A stretch of DNA of 64,000 bases from the NCBI RefSeq assembly GCF_014472415.1, contig NZ_JACSZV010000001.1, forward strand, positions 124,001 to 188,000, given 5' to 3'. Below the pieces are notes generated by a model. It saw only the letters and a list, made by a program, of their open reading frames with translations, searched no databases and was not told the DNA's origin. Below, piece by piece: positions 42,036 to 50,771 of the stretch. The translations under genes and the position numbers were made by a program. Origin of the DNA: Pseudomonas sp. N40(2020). GTDB taxonomy: Bacteria; Pseudomonadota; Gammaproteobacteria; Pseudomonadales; Pseudomonadaceae. Within the stretch, counting starts at the first letter, position 1. Each line of letters begins with the position of its first letter.

Positions 42036-43340
42036 TTAATTGACGTTGCCGGTCGGGTGGTAATCCTTGAGCAGCAGGTAAGTGCTCCAGCCCCACCAGT
42101 CGTCGACGGTCGCGGTGTCGTTGAGGTTGTTGACGTCCTTGCGCCGCAACACTTTGCCGCCTTCGGTGCGGAACAGTGGCGAGAAGTTGTTCCCCAGATT
42201 CAGTACCGCCGTCAGGTCCGGCAGGCGTTTGAGCGCGGCGAACGCGGAAGGCGCGGGGAGGTTGCCGCTGAGGTAAGCCGCGAACACTTCATCTGCCGAG
42301 GTTTGCACCGCTTGATTGACCTGTTGGCGGTTGTCGGCGTCGGTGGCCTCGAAGTAGCGCTTGTCACCGTATGCCCGCCACTGATCACCACGACTGTTTT
42401 GCACCTTGAGGCCGAATTTGCTGTCCTCGTCGTGCATGAAACGGGTGATCAACGAACCCAGATCGCTCGGTGTCACCACTGCTGCCAGCTCCTTGCGTGG
42501 CACCCGCAGGTGGCCGGAGGAAAACAGGTCGGTGAGGAAGTGGTCGGCAAACGCGTTCATCGCGTAAGCCCGTTCCAGTTGCAGTTCATCCTGATTGGCG
42601 CGGGCAGCAATGGCGGTTTGCAGCGCGGCGGTGTGGCCGGCGATATAGGCCAGTTTTGCCCATTCGCCAAAGTGGTCTGCGTTATTTGCTGCCAGTTTCA
42701 GGTAACGACCAAGCGGGAACAGCGCCGAGACAAAACTGCCGCCACCGGTGATTTTGTTCCACTCTTCGGACAACGTATCTCCTAGCGCGTCGTAGGCTTC
42801 GTGCGGTTGTTTCCCGTCCTTGATGGCCTGTTTAACCGCGTCGATCTCTTTTTGCATTACCGCAAGAATCTGCGTGGCTTCGGCCCGTGCGGCGGGCAAC
42901 ACCGCAAGAGAGTCGAAAGCGGCGTTGAAACGTTGCAGGCGATCCACCGGCGTAGCGCCTTCGCTGATCGGGCGATCCGGGATGCCGTAGAAATCACCCC
43001 CCAACGCCAGAACCTGGCCGTAAGTGAAGGCTGAGCCGTTCGGCAGGTGCAGTTGCACGTTTTGCGCGAGCACCGGTTCGGCATTTTCGACAAAGCGCAG
43101 CAGCGTGTTATCGCCGATGGCCGTGTGTTCGCCACCTTCGAAGCGTGCCTGCGGCCTGCCTTTAAAGGCGTTTGCGGGGAGGGCAGTGACCGGTTCGACA
43201 TCGCTGTGGGCATCGGCGATGTGCAGCACCAGATGCGGATTTTCGGCGTCAAAGCCGATGCCGGATTCAGTGAACAGATCATCAAAACGGGCAATGATCG
43301 GCTTGGGTTTTTCCTGAGGTTTCGGGTGTAGACCGGACAT
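42036..43340 (-). CDS. Predicted zinc phospholipase C / P1-nuclease-like enzyme
   Basis: A 434-residue protein without signal peptide. The helical centre has histidine and acid pairs like the zinc site of bacterial phospholipase C and P1 nuclease: GGEHTAIGD (His72), TYGQVLALGGDFYG (Asp116), ADHFGEW (His223), AYIAGHTAAL (His236) and ADHFLTDLFSSGH (His267, Asp271, His277). Cleavage of phospholipid or another phosphodiester is inference. The ATG follows AAGGAGAAAGAA. About 40 bp upstream is a palindrome that fits the LexA box, so induction by DNA damage is likely. With no export signal it may be released by lysis or by a secretion system. Confidence 0.6.
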   Translation of the reverse strand: MSGLHPKPQEKPKPIIARFDDLFTESGIGFDAENPHLVLHIADAHSDVEPVTALPANAFKGRPQARFEGGEHTAIGDNTLLRFVENAEPVLAQNVQLHLPNGSAFTYGQVLALGGDFYGIPDRPISEGATPVDRLQRFNAAFDSLAVLPAARAEATQILAVMQKEIDAVKQAIKDGKQPHEAYDALGDTLSEEWNKITGGGSFVSALFPLGRYLKLAANNADHFGEWAKLAYIAGHTAALQTAIAARANQDELQLERAYAMNAFADHFLTDLFSSGHLRVPRKELAAVVTPSDLGSLITRFMHDEDSKFGLKVQNSRGDQWRAYGDKRYFEATDADNRQQVNQAVQTSADEVFAAYLSGNLPAPSAFAALKRLPDLTAVLNLGNNFSPLFRTEGGKVLRRKDVNNLNDTATVDDWWGWSTYLLLKDYHPTGNVN

Positions 43341-43374
43341 TTCTTTCTCCTTGATATGTCATCGGAAGGTTTAT

Positions 43375-43402
43375 GTTTAGCTGTATGTATATACAGCTAA
43401 AC
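43375..43402 (-). promoter_or_regulatory. LexA-type (SOS) operator before the phospholipase-like gene
   Basis: GTTTAGCTGTAT and ATACAGCTAAAC are perfect 12-bp arms around GTAT. The core at 43381-43396 is CTGT-N8-ACAG with an A/T-rich centre (CTGTATGTATATACAG), very close to the LexA consensus CTGTATATATATACAG. It lies 40 bp before the minus-strand start codon, a normal place for a repressor site. Confidence 0.75.
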
Positions 43403-43441
43403 AAACCTTAGCCGAGAAATTTCCTACGTCAAGAAACGATC

Positions 43442-43519
43442 TTGTCCGACAAAAAGTGCCCGCCAACGATGAAATGCAGTTGACGGTTATCTTTTAAGTT
43501 GTACGATGACCTACAACTT
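43442..43519 (+). promoter_or_regulatory. kdgD promoter with two candidate FadR-type operators
   Basis: TTGACG (43480-43485), 16-bp spacer, TACGAT (43502-43507) is a plausible promoter. AAGTTGTA / TACAACTT (43496-43503 and 43512-43519) is a perfect 8-bp inverted pair that covers the -10 box, as a repressor site would. A second palindrome, TTGTCCGACAA, lies at 43442-43452. The first site shares 12 of 13 bases with the regulator's own promoter at 40416. Confidence 0.6.
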
Positions 43520-43575
43520 CAGCGAGCGCTGAAAGGTTTACTCACAACAATATTGCTACCCAGGGTGTTCGAATA

Positions 43576-44487
43576 ATGAATCCACAAGAACTGAAGTCCA
43601 TCCTCTCTGCCGGCCTGCTGTCTTTCCCGGTCACCGATTTCAACGCGCAGGGCGATTTCAACCGCGCGGGCTATATCAAGCGTCTGGAATGGCTGGCCCC
43701 GTATGGCGCTTCGGCCTTGTTCGCAGCCGGTGGCACGGGTGAGTTCTTCTCCCTGGCCGCCAGCGAATACTCGGAAATCATCAAGACTGCCGTCGACACC
43801 TGTGAAACCAGCGTTCCGATCCTCGCCGGCGTTGGCGGTTCGACCCGTCAGGCCATCGAATACGCTCAAGAAGCTGAACGCCTGGGCGCCAAAGGCCTGT
43901 TGCTGCTGCCGCACTACCTGACCGAAGCCAGCCAGGACGGCGTTGCCGCCCACGTTGAAGCGGTGTGCAAATCGGTCAAGATCGGCGTGGTCGTCTACAA
44001 CCGCAACGTCTGCCGCCTGACCGCGCCGCTGCTGGAACGTCTGGCCGAGCGCTGCCCGAACCTGATCGGTTACAAGGACGGTCTGGGCGACATCGAGTTG
44101 ATGGTGTCGATCCGTCGCCGCCTTGGTGATCGCTTCAGCTACCTGGGTGGTTTGCCGACCGCTGAAGTCTACGCCGCTGCCTATAAGGCGCTGGGCGTGC
44201 CGGTTTACTCCTCGGCAGTGTTCAACTTCATTCCGAAAACCGCGATGGATTTCTACCACGCGATTGCCCGTGAAGATCACGCCACCGTCGGCAAGATCAT
44301 CGACGACTTCTTCCTGCCGTACCTGGACATCCGCAACCGCAAAGCCGGTTACGCCGTGAGCATCGTCAAGGCGGGCGCAAAAATCGCCGGCTATGACGCG
44401 GGCCCGGTGCGGGCACCGCTGACCGACCTGACCGGCGAAGAGTACGAAATGCTCGCCGCACTGATCGACAAGCAAGGTGCGCAGTAA
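43576..44487 (+). CDS. kdgD: 5-dehydro-4-deoxyglucarate dehydratase
   Basis: A 303-residue cytosolic DHDPS-family lyase that dehydrates and decarboxylates 5-keto-4-deoxyglucarate to 2,5-dioxopentanoate (ketoglutarate semialdehyde). The Schiff-base lysine is Lys167 in [11 protein letters not shown]; the active-site Tyr is Tyr141 in VVVYNRN; the substrate loop [11 protein letters not shown] replaces the GTTGE of DHDPS, typical of this family. First gene of the operon with the semialdehyde dehydrogenase, transporter and garD, which together convert galactarate (and glucarate if a gudD exists elsewhere) to 2-oxoglutarate. Confidence 0.95.
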   Translation: MNPQELKSILSAGLLSFPVTDFNAQGDFNRAGYIKRLEWLAPYGASALFAAGGTGEFFSLAASEYSEIIKTAVDTCETSVPILAGVGGSTRQAIEYAQEAERLGAKGLLLLPHYLTEASQDGVAAHVEAVCKSVKIGVVVYNRNVCRLTAPLLERLAERCPNLIGYKDGLGDIELMVSIRRRLGDRFSYLGGLPTAEVYAAAYKALGVPVYSSAVFNFIPKTAMDFYHAIAREDHATVGKIIDDFFLPYLDIRNRKAGYAVSIVKAGAKIAGYDAGPVRAPLTDLTGEEYEMLAALIDKQGAQ

Positions 44488-44501
44488 CACACGACAAACC
44501 G

Positions 44502-44528
44502 AGGCCGCTGAGCAATCAGCGGCTTTTT
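44502..44528 (+). terminator. Hairpin with T run between kdgD and the dehydrogenase gene
   Basis: GCCGCTGA / TCAGCGGC with a GCAA loop, then TTTTT. It has the form of an intrinsic terminator, so the downstream genes may depend on partial read-through or on another promoter. Confidence 0.75.
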
Positions 44529-44560
44529 GCGTGAAGGCTTTTAGTTTCGAGGGCTGTCCC

Positions 44561-46006
44561 GTGGCAAATGCAAAACGTTACGACAACTACATCAACGGTG
44601 AATGGGTCGCCGCTGCCGATTACTCGGCCAACATCAACCCGTCCGAGTTGAGCGACACCATTGGTGACTACGCCAAGGCTGACCTGACTCAGGTTAACGC
44701 CGCCATCGACGCTGCCCGCGCGGCGTTCCCGGCGTGGTCGACTTCGGGCATTCAGGCCCGTCACGATTCGCTGGATAAAGTCGGTACGGAAATCCTCGCC
44801 CGCCGCGAAGAACTCGGCACTTTGCTGGCTCGGGAAGAGGGCAAAACCCTGCCCGAAGCCATCGGCGAAGTGACCCGCGCCGGCAACATTTTCAAATTCT
44901 TCGCCGGTGAATGCCTGCGTCTGTCCGGCGACTACGTGCCGTCGGTGCGCCCGGGCGTCAACGTCGAAGTGACCCGCGAAGCACTCGGCGTGGTCGGCCT
45001 GATCACCCCGTGGAATTTCCCGATTGCCATTCCATCGTGGAAGATCGCTCCGGCCCTGGCTTACGGCAACTGCGTAGTGCTCAAACCTGCCGATCTGGTC
45101 CCGGGCTGCGCCTGGGCGTTGGCCGAAATCATCTCGCGCGCAGGCTTCCCGGCCGGTGTGTTCAACCTGGTGATGGGCAGCGGTCGTGTCGTCGGTGAGG
45201 CACTGGTCAACAGCCCGAAAGTCGATGGCATCAGCTTCACCGGTTCGGTCGGCGTCGGTCGGCAGATCGCGGTCAACTGTGTGTCGCGTCAGGCCAAGGT
45301 TCAGTTGGAAATGGGCGGCAAGAACCCGCAGATCATTCTCGACGACGCCGACCTCAAGCAAGCGGTCGAGCTGTCGGTGCAGAGCGCGTTCTACTCCACC
45401 GGTCAGCGTTGCACGGCGTCGAGCCGCTTGATCGTCACTGCCGGAATTCATGACAAGTTCGTTGAGGCCATGGCCGAACGCATGAAGTCGATCAAGGTCG
45501 GTCACGCGTTGAAATCCGGCACCGATATCGGTCCAGTGGTTTCGCAAGCGCAGCTTGAGCAGGACATGAAGTACATCGACATCGGCCAGTCCGAAGGTGC
45601 ACGTCTGGTCAGCGGCGGTGGTCTGGTGACCTGCGACACCGAGGGCTACTTCCTCGCGCCGACCCTGTTTGCCGACAGCGAAGCCTCGATGCGGATCAGC
45701 CGCGAAGAGATTTTCGGCCCGGTGGCGAACATCGTCCGCGTCGCCGATTACGACGCCGCACTGGCCATGGCCAACGACACCGAGTTCGGTCTGTCGGCGG
45801 GCATTGCCACCACGTCGCTGAAGTACGCCAACCACTTCAAGCGCCACTCCCAGGCCGGGATGGTGATGGTCAACCTGCCGACGGCGGGCGTGGATTACCA
45901 CGTTCCATTCGGTGGGCGTAAGGGTTCATCCTATGGATCACGTGAGCAAGGCCGCTATGCGCAAGAGTTCTACACCGTGGTGAAAACCGCCTACATCGGC
46001 TCCTGA
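44561..46006 (+). CDS. 2,5-dioxopentanoate (ketoglutarate semialdehyde) dehydrogenase
   Basis: A 481-residue cytosolic aldehyde dehydrogenase that oxidises ketoglutarate semialdehyde to 2-oxoglutarate with NAD(P). Catalytic Cys284 is in [12 protein letters not shown] and the general base Glu250 in LEMGGKNPQ; cofactor segments are ITPWNFP and FTGSVGVG. The best start is GTG at 44561 ([15 protein letters not shown] follows), with GAGGG at proper distance. An in-frame ATG 84 bp upstream would begin inside kdgD's last codons and run through the hairpin. Function follows from kdgD upstream. Succinate semialdehyde dehydrogenase would be the alternative by sequence alone. Confidence 0.92.
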   Translation: MANAKRYDNYINGEWVAAADYSANINPSELSDTIGDYAKADLTQVNAAIDAARAAFPAWSTSGIQARHDSLDKVGTEILARREELGTLLAREEGKTLPEAIGEVTRAGNIFKFFAGECLRLSGDYVPSVRPGVNVEVTREALGVVGLITPWNFPIAIPSWKIAPALAYGNCVVLKPADLVPGCAWALAEIISRAGFPAGVFNLVMGSGRVVGEALVNSPKVDGISFTGSVGVGRQIAVNCVSRQAKVQLEMGGKNPQIILDDADLKQAVELSVQSAFYSTGQRCTASSRLIVTAGIHDKFVEAMAERMKSIKVGHALKSGTDIGPVVSQAQLEQDMKYIDIGQSEGARLVSGGGLVTCDTEGYFLAPTLFADSEASMRISREEIFGPVANIVRVADYDAALAMANDTEFGLSAGIATTSLKYANHFKRHSQAGMVMVNLPTAGVDYHVPFGGRKGSSYGSREQGRYAQEFYTVVKTAYIGS

Positions 46007-46020
46007 TACACGCAATACCC

Positions 46021-46107
46021 CTGTAGGAGCTGCCGAAGGCTGCGATCTTTTGATCCTGATCTTAAAAACAAGATCAAAAGATCGCAGCCTGCGGCAGCTC
46101 CTACAGG
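46021..46107. repeat. Intergenic palindromic repeat, family B
   Basis: 'ctgtaggagctgccgaaggc' and the inverted 'agcctgcggcagctcctaca'; central 'gatcttaaaaacaagatc' gives a further hairpin. It lies inside the operon, between the dehydrogenase and the transporter. Confidence 0.9.
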
Positions 46108-46169
46108 GAGCAAGCGAATACACAACAGATTCACCCGCGCATAAAAATAATCAGTGGGAGTACATCTAC

Positions 46170-47531
46170 ATGCAATCGTCCAAGCCGACTCACGTCCGCT
46201 ATTTGATCCTGCTCATGCTGTTTCTGGTGACCACGATCAACTACGCCGACCGCGCCACCATCGCGATCGCCGGTTCCAGCCTGCAAAAAGACCTTGGTAT
46301 CGACGCGGTCACCCTCGGTTACATCTTCTCCGCATTCGGTTGGGCCTACGTGGCCGGGCAAATCCCCGGTGGCTGGTTGCTCGATCGCTTCGGCTCGAAA
46401 AAAATCTATGCCCTGAGCATTTTCACCTGGTCGCTGTTCACCGTGCTGCAAGGCTTTGTCGGTGAATTCGGCATGTCCACGGCGATTGTTGCGCTGTTCA
46501 TGCTGCGCTTCCTCGTAGGTCTGGCCGAAGCGCCATCGTTCCCCGGCAACGCACGCATTGTCGCTGCCTGGTTTCCGACTGCTGAACGCGGTACCGCCTC
46601 GGCGATTTTCAACTCGGCGCAATACTTTGCCACCGTGTTGTTCGCCCCACTGATGGGCTGGATCGTTTACAGCTTTGGCTGGGAACACGTGTTCATTGTC
46701 ATGGGCATCCTCGGCATCGTCGTCTCGCTGATCTGGCTGAAAGTGATCTACAGCCCGCGCGAACACCCGCGCATCAATGATGCCGAGTTCAAACACATCG
46801 CCGAAAACGGCGGCATGGTCGACATGGACCAGCGCGGCAAAAAATCCGACGGCCCGAAGTGGGATTACATTCGTCAGTTGCTGACCAATCGCATGATGCT
46901 CGGCGTATACCTGGGCCAATACTGCATCAACGGCATCACTTACTTCTTCCTGACCTGGTTCCCGGTTTATCTGGTGCAAGAGCGTGGCATGACCATTCTC
47001 AAGGCGGGTTTCATTGCGTCCTTGCCGGCGATCTGCGGTTTCATCGGTGGTGTGCTCGGCGGGGTGATTTCCGATTACCTGCTGCGTAAGGGCCATTCTC
47101 TGACCTTCGCCCGCAAGGCGCCGATCATCGCCGGCCTGCTGGTGTCCAGCAGCATCGTGGCCTGCAACTATGTCGATGTTGAATGGATGGTCGTTGGCTT
47201 CATGGCCCTGGCATTCTTCGGCAAAGGCGTTGGCGCTCTCGGCTGGGCAGTGGTTTCCGACACCTCGCCGAAACAGATTGCCGGTCTGAGCGGTGGCCTG
47301 TTCAACACCTTCGGCAACATCGCTTCGATCACCACGCCGATCGTGATTGGCTACATCATCAGCTCCACCGGTTCGTTCAAGTGGGCGCTGGTGTTCGTCG
47401 GTGCCAACGCACTGGTCGCGGTGTTCAGCTATCTGGTGATCGTTGGCCCGATCAAGCGTGTCGTGTTGAAAGAGCCGCCAACCCAAGGTGGTACTGAAGC
47501 CACCGGCAAATTGTCTCAAGCGCATTCCTGA
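46170..47531 (+). CDS. MFS galactarate/glucarate transporter (GudP/GarP-like)
   Basis: A 453-residue inner-membrane proton symporter of the anion:cation symporter group in the MFS. The start [20 protein letters not shown] and [17 protein letters not shown] are typical of GudP, GarP and ExuT proteins, followed by [20 protein letters not shown] (motif A). About 12 helices. The ATG at 46170 follows CAGTGGGAGTACATCTAC. The position before garD indicates hexarate uptake; which of galactarate or glucarate is favoured cannot be told. Confidence 0.9.
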   Translation: MQSSKPTHVRYLILLMLFLVTTINYADRATIAIAGSSLQKDLGIDAVTLGYIFSAFGWAYVAGQIPGGWLLDRFGSKKIYALSIFTWSLFTVLQGFVGEFGMSTAIVALFMLRFLVGLAEAPSFPGNARIVAAWFPTAERGTASAIFNSAQYFATVLFAPLMGWIVYSFGWEHVFIVMGILGIVVSLIWLKVIYSPREHPRINDAEFKHIAENGGMVDMDQRGKKSDGPKWDYIRQLLTNRMMLGVYLGQYCINGITYFFLTWFPVYLVQERGMTILKAGFIASLPAICGFIGGVLGGVISDYLLRKGHSLTFARKAPIIAGLLVSSSIVACNYVDVEWMVVGFMALAFFGKGVGALGWAVVSDTSPKQIAGLSGGLFNTFGNIASITTPIVIGYIISSTGSFKWALVFVGANALVAVFSYLVIVGPIKRVVLKEPPTQGGTEATGKLSQAHS

Positions 47532-47542
47532 GGAGCGGCGTC

Positions 47543-49096
47543 ATGCAGTTGATTGAACATTCCGACTCGCCGCGCTACATCCGCCTGCACGAGCGGGACA
47601 ACGTCGTGGTTGTGGTCAATGACCAGGGCGTACCGGCCGGCACTGAATTCGCCGATGGCCTGGTGACGCTGGATTTTGTGCCGCAAAGCCACAAGGTCAC
47701 TCTGGAGGACATTCCCGAGGGCGGCCAGGTGATTCGCTACGGCCAGATCATCGGTTATGCCTTGCAGCCGATCCGCCGTGGCAGTTGGGTCAAGGAAGAT
47801 CAACTGCGCATGCCGACCGCGCCGCCGCTCGACAGCCTGCCGCTGTCGACCGAGGTGCCGGACGCTCAGGCACCACTGGAAGGCTTCACCTTCGAGGGTT
47901 ATCGCAACGCCGACGGCACCGTCGGCACGCGCAACATCCTGGGCATCACCACCACCGTGCAATGCGTGACTGGCGTGCTCGATCACGCGGTGAAACGCAT
48001 CAAGGAAGAACTGCTGCCGAAGTACCCGCACGTCGATGACGTAGTCGCATTGACCCACAGTTACGGCTGCGGCGTGGCGATCACGGCCACCGATGCCTAC
48101 ATCCCGATTCGCACCGTGCGCAATCTGGCACGCAACCCGAACCTGGGCGGCGAGGCGTTGGTGATCGGTCTGGGCTGCGAGAAATTGCAGGCCGGGCAGG
48201 TGATGCACGAGGACGATGCTTCGGTGGATCTCAGCGAGCCGTGGCTGTATCGCTTGCAGGATTCCAGTCACGGTTTTACCGAGATGATCGAGCAGATCAT
48301 GGAACTGGCTGAAGTCCGCTTGAAGAAACTCGACCAGCGTCGCCGCGAAACCGTGCCAGCGTCCGAGCTGATCCTCGGCATGCAGTGCGGCGGCAGCGAC
48401 GCGTTCTCCGGCATCACCGCCAACCCGGCGCTGGGATACGCCTCGGACTTGCTGCTGCGCGCGGGGGCGACGGTGATGTTTTCCGAAGTCACCGAAGTGC
48501 GTGATGCGATTTATCTGCTGACTTCCCGCGCCCAGACCAAGGCTGTCGCCGAGGAACTGGTGCGCGAGATGGACTGGTACGACCGTTATCTGGCCAAGGG
48601 CGAAGCGGATCGCAGCGCCAACACCACGCCGGGCAACAAGAAGGGCGGGTTGTCGAACATTGTCGAGAAGTCGCTGGGTTCGATCGTCAAATCCGGCAGC
48701 AGCGCGATCAATGGCGTGCTTGGCCCGGGTGAGCGGTTCAAGCAGAAGGGGCTGATTTTCTGTGCGACGCCGGCCAGTGATTTTGTCTGCGGCACGTTGC
48801 AGTTGGCGGCAGGGATGAACCTGCATGTCTTCACCACGGGTCGCGGCACGCCGTATGGCTTGGCGATGGCGCCGGTGGTGAAGGTCTCGACGCGTACTGA
48901 ACTGGCGCAGCGTTGGCCTGACTTGATCGACATCGACGCCGGGCGGATTGCCACCGGGCGCGCGACGATCGAGGAGTTGGGCTGGGAGTTGTTCCACTAC
49001 TACCTGGCCGTGGCGAGCGGCAAGCAGCAGACGTGGGCGGAGAAGCACAAGCTGCATAACGACATTACGTTGTTCAATCCGGCGCCGATTACCTGA
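47543..49096 (+). CDS. garD: Galactarate dehydratase GarD
   Basis: A 517-residue cytosolic dehydratase of the UxaA/GarD family that converts galactarate to 5-keto-4-deoxyglucarate, the substrate of KdgD. Visible are the N-terminal SAF-like domain (residues 1-90, [17 protein letters not shown]), the segment [20 protein letters not shown], and the metal-site region HSYGCGVAI and [11 protein letters not shown] with conserved Cys. Later segments are [19 protein letters not shown] and [19 protein letters not shown]. Spacing of 11 bp from the transporter gene with GAGGAG before the ATG confirms the operon. It ends just before a family C repeat. Confidence 0.95.
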   Translation: MQLIEHSDSPRYIRLHERDNVVVVVNDQGVPAGTEFADGLVTLDFVPQSHKVTLEDIPEGGQVIRYGQIIGYALQPIRRGSWVKEDQLRMPTAPPLDSLPLSTEVPDAQAPLEGFTFEGYRNADGTVGTRNILGITTTVQCVTGVLDHAVKRIKEELLPKYPHVDDVVALTHSYGCGVAITATDAYIPIRTVRNLARNPNLGGEALVIGLGCEKLQAGQVMHEDDASVDLSEPWLYRLQDSSHGFTEMIEQIMELAEVRLKKLDQRRRETVPASELILGMQCGGSDAFSGITANPALGYASDLLLRAGATVMFSEVTEVRDAIYLLTSRAQTKAVAEELVREMDWYDRYLAKGEADRSANTTPGNKKGGLSNIVEKSLGSIVKSGSSAINGVLGPGERFKQKGLIFCATPASDFVCGTLQLAAGMNLHVFTTGRGTPYGLAMAPVVKVSTRTELAQRWPDLIDIDAGRIATGRATIEELGWELFHYYLAVASGKQQTWAEKHKLHNDITLFNPAPIT

Positions 49097-49120
49097 GTTT
49101 TGGGGGGAGGTCAAAAGCTT

Positions 49121-49299
49121 ACCCTCACCCCAGCCCTCTCCCGGAGGGAGAGGGGGCCGATTCGGGAATATTTTAGAAGTACATCGACCTGAAAGTGCTT
49201 GGCTGAATCCATAATCGACTCGCACTTTCAGGTCGATGTATAGCGAAAGACACCTCGGTCAGTCCCCTCTCCCTCCGGGAGAGGGTTAGGGTGAGGGGC
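49121..49299. repeat. Intergenic repeat, family C
   Basis: Outer arms 'ccctcaccccagccctctcc' and 'gagggttagggtgagggg'; inner arms ACATCGACCTGAAAGTGC / GCACTTTCAGGTCGATGT form an 18-bp pair. The core 'ccataatcgactcg' is the reverse complement of that in the copies at 4234 and 4830, so this copy is inverted. Confidence 0.88.
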
Positions 49300-49358
49300 T
49301 CTTGAAGCTTTTGGCTTATCATTAGCCCCCTAACGACGCTCACCCAAGGCTCCCCGGC

Positions 49359-50300
49359 ATGCTGGCAATCTTCCTCGAAACCCTGAACATCACCGCGCCG
49401 GTGTTTGCCATGCTGTTTCTCGGTGTGCTGCTCAAGCGCATCGACTGGATCAACGACAACTTCATCCACACGGCCTCGTCGCTGGTGTTCAACGTCACCA
49501 TGCCGGCGTTGCTGTTCCTCGGCATCCTGCATGCCGACTTACACGCCGCGTTGCAACCGGCACTGCTGATCTATTTCTCCATTGCTACGCTGGTGAGTTT
49601 TGCTGTGGCCTGGGGCTGGGCGATTTTGCGCTGTCCGCGTGAAGATCGCGGCATCTATACCCAAGGCGCGTTTCGCGGCAACAACGGTGTGATCGGTCTG
49701 GCACTGGCCGCGAGCATGTACGGCGACTACGGGATTTCCCTCGGGGCGATTCTCGCGGCGCTGGTCATCCTGTTCTACAACACGCTGTCGACCATCGTGC
49801 TGGCGGTGTACAGCCCGGTGATCAAGTCCGATCCGTGGAGCATCTGCAAAAGCGTGTTCAGCAATCCGCTGATCATCAGCGTGATCGCGGCGGCGCCGTT
49901 TGCCTATTTCAAGATCGGTCTGCCGGGGTGGCTGGAAACCTCCGGCCAGTATCTGGCGCAGACCACTTTGCCGCTGGCGCTGATCTGCATCGGCGGCACG
50001 CTGTCGCTGGCGGCCTTGCGCAAGAGCGGCAAGATGGCGCTCAGTTCCAGCCTGGTGAAGATGATCGGCCTGCCGGTGCTGGCGACGTTCGGCGCATGGC
50101 TATGCGGTTTTCGCGGGGCTGAACTGGGGATTCTGTTTCTGTACTTCGGCAGCCCGACGGCGGCGGCCAGTTTTGTCATGGCCCGGGCGGCGCAGGGCAA
50201 TCACGAGCTGGCGGCGGCGATCATTGTGCTGACCACTCTGATGGCGGCGATCACCACCAATCTCGGGATCTTCTTTTTGCAGTGGGGCGGGTGGATCTGA
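49359..50300 (+). CDS. AEC family (auxin efflux carrier-like) transporter
   Basis: A 313-residue inner-membrane protein with about ten helices in two halves, as in the AEC family, whose bacterial members move small organic acids such as malate or malonate. Marks are VFAMLFLGVLLKRIDWIND, ALLFLGILHADLHAAL, the half-site FRGNNGVIGLALAASMYGD with the conserved Asn-Asn, and CIGGTLSLAALRKSGKM. Substrate unknown. The ATG at 49359 follows 'aaggctccccggc'. It lies after the galactarate operon but beyond a repeat, so is probably transcribed on its own. Confidence 0.85.
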   Translation: MLAIFLETLNITAPVFAMLFLGVLLKRIDWINDNFIHTASSLVFNVTMPALLFLGILHADLHAALQPALLIYFSIATLVSFAVAWGWAILRCPREDRGIYTQGAFRGNNGVIGLALAASMYGDYGISLGAILAALVILFYNTLSTIVLAVYSPVIKSDPWSICKSVFSNPLIISVIAAAPFAYFKIGLPGWLETSGQYLAQTTLPLALICIGGTLSLAALRKSGKMALSSSLVKMIGLPVLATFGAWLCGFRGAELGILFLYFGSPTAAASFVMARAAQGNHELAAAIIVLTTLMAAITTNLGIFFLQWGGWI

Positions 50301-50306
50301 CCGGCA

Positions 50307-50389
50307 AGATCAAAAGATCGCAGCCTGCGGCAGCTCCTACACAGGATTGCGTTCCCCTGTAGGAGCTGCCGAAGGCTGCGATCTTTTAG
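50307..50389. repeat. Intergenic palindromic repeat, family B, arms outward
   Basis: The order is reversed relative to other B copies: 'gatcaaaagatcgcagcctg' first, then 'ctgtaggagctgccgaaggc' last, with the tips facing each other. The right end overlaps the stop codon of the CMD-family gene. Confidence 0.85.
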
Positions 50390-50763
50390 CTCTTCTGATA
50401 GGTATCGATCACTTCCTGCGCCGCGCGAAACGCATCGATCGCCGCCGGCACACCGGCATACACCGCACAATGCAGCAGCGCCTCGCGAATCTCATCCACT
50501 GTGCAGCCATTGTTCAGCGCACCGCGCACATGACCTTTCAGCTCTTGCGGACATTTCAAGGCAGTCAGCGCAGCAAGCGTAATCAAACTGCGGGTCTTCA
50601 ACGGCAGGCCTTCGCGATTCCACACGCCACCCCAGGCATGCTCATTGACGAAATCCTGCAGCGGCTGGGTGAATTCCGTGGCGTTGCCCAGCGCCCGATC
50701 AACAAACGCATCGCCCATTACCTGGCGGCGGACTTCAACCCCGGACTTCTTCGATTCGGTCAT
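50386..50763 (-). CDS. Carboxymuconolactone decarboxylase (CMD) family protein
   Basis: A 125-residue all-helical cytosolic protein of the CMD/PcaC/AhpD superfamily. It shows AFVDRALGNATEFTQPLQDF, EHAWGGVWNREGLPLKTRSL, and IREALLHCAVYAGVPAAIDA, where the His-Cys pair marks the active region. It resembles PcaC more than AhpD, as it lacks a CxxC, but no protocatechuate genes are near, so true 4-carboxymuconolactone decarboxylase activity is uncertain. Its stop codon (TAA, 50386-50388) lies in the tip of a family B repeat. It follows the antiporter gene by 8 bp, so they form an operon. Confidence 0.85.
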   Translation of the reverse strand: MTESKKSGVEVRRQVMGDAFVDRALGNATEFTQPLQDFVNEHAWGGVWNREGLPLKTRSLITLAALTALKCPQELKGHVRGALNNGCTVDEIREALLHCAVYAGVPAAIDAFRAAQEVIDTYQKS

Positions 50764-50771
50764 GGCATATC

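Noticed and set aside
47516-49225. 569-codon open frame opposite garD, and similar long frames opposite speC, the SBP genes, gatB and gatA
   Set aside because: All are antisense shadows of genes with clear family motifs; none has a motif of its own.
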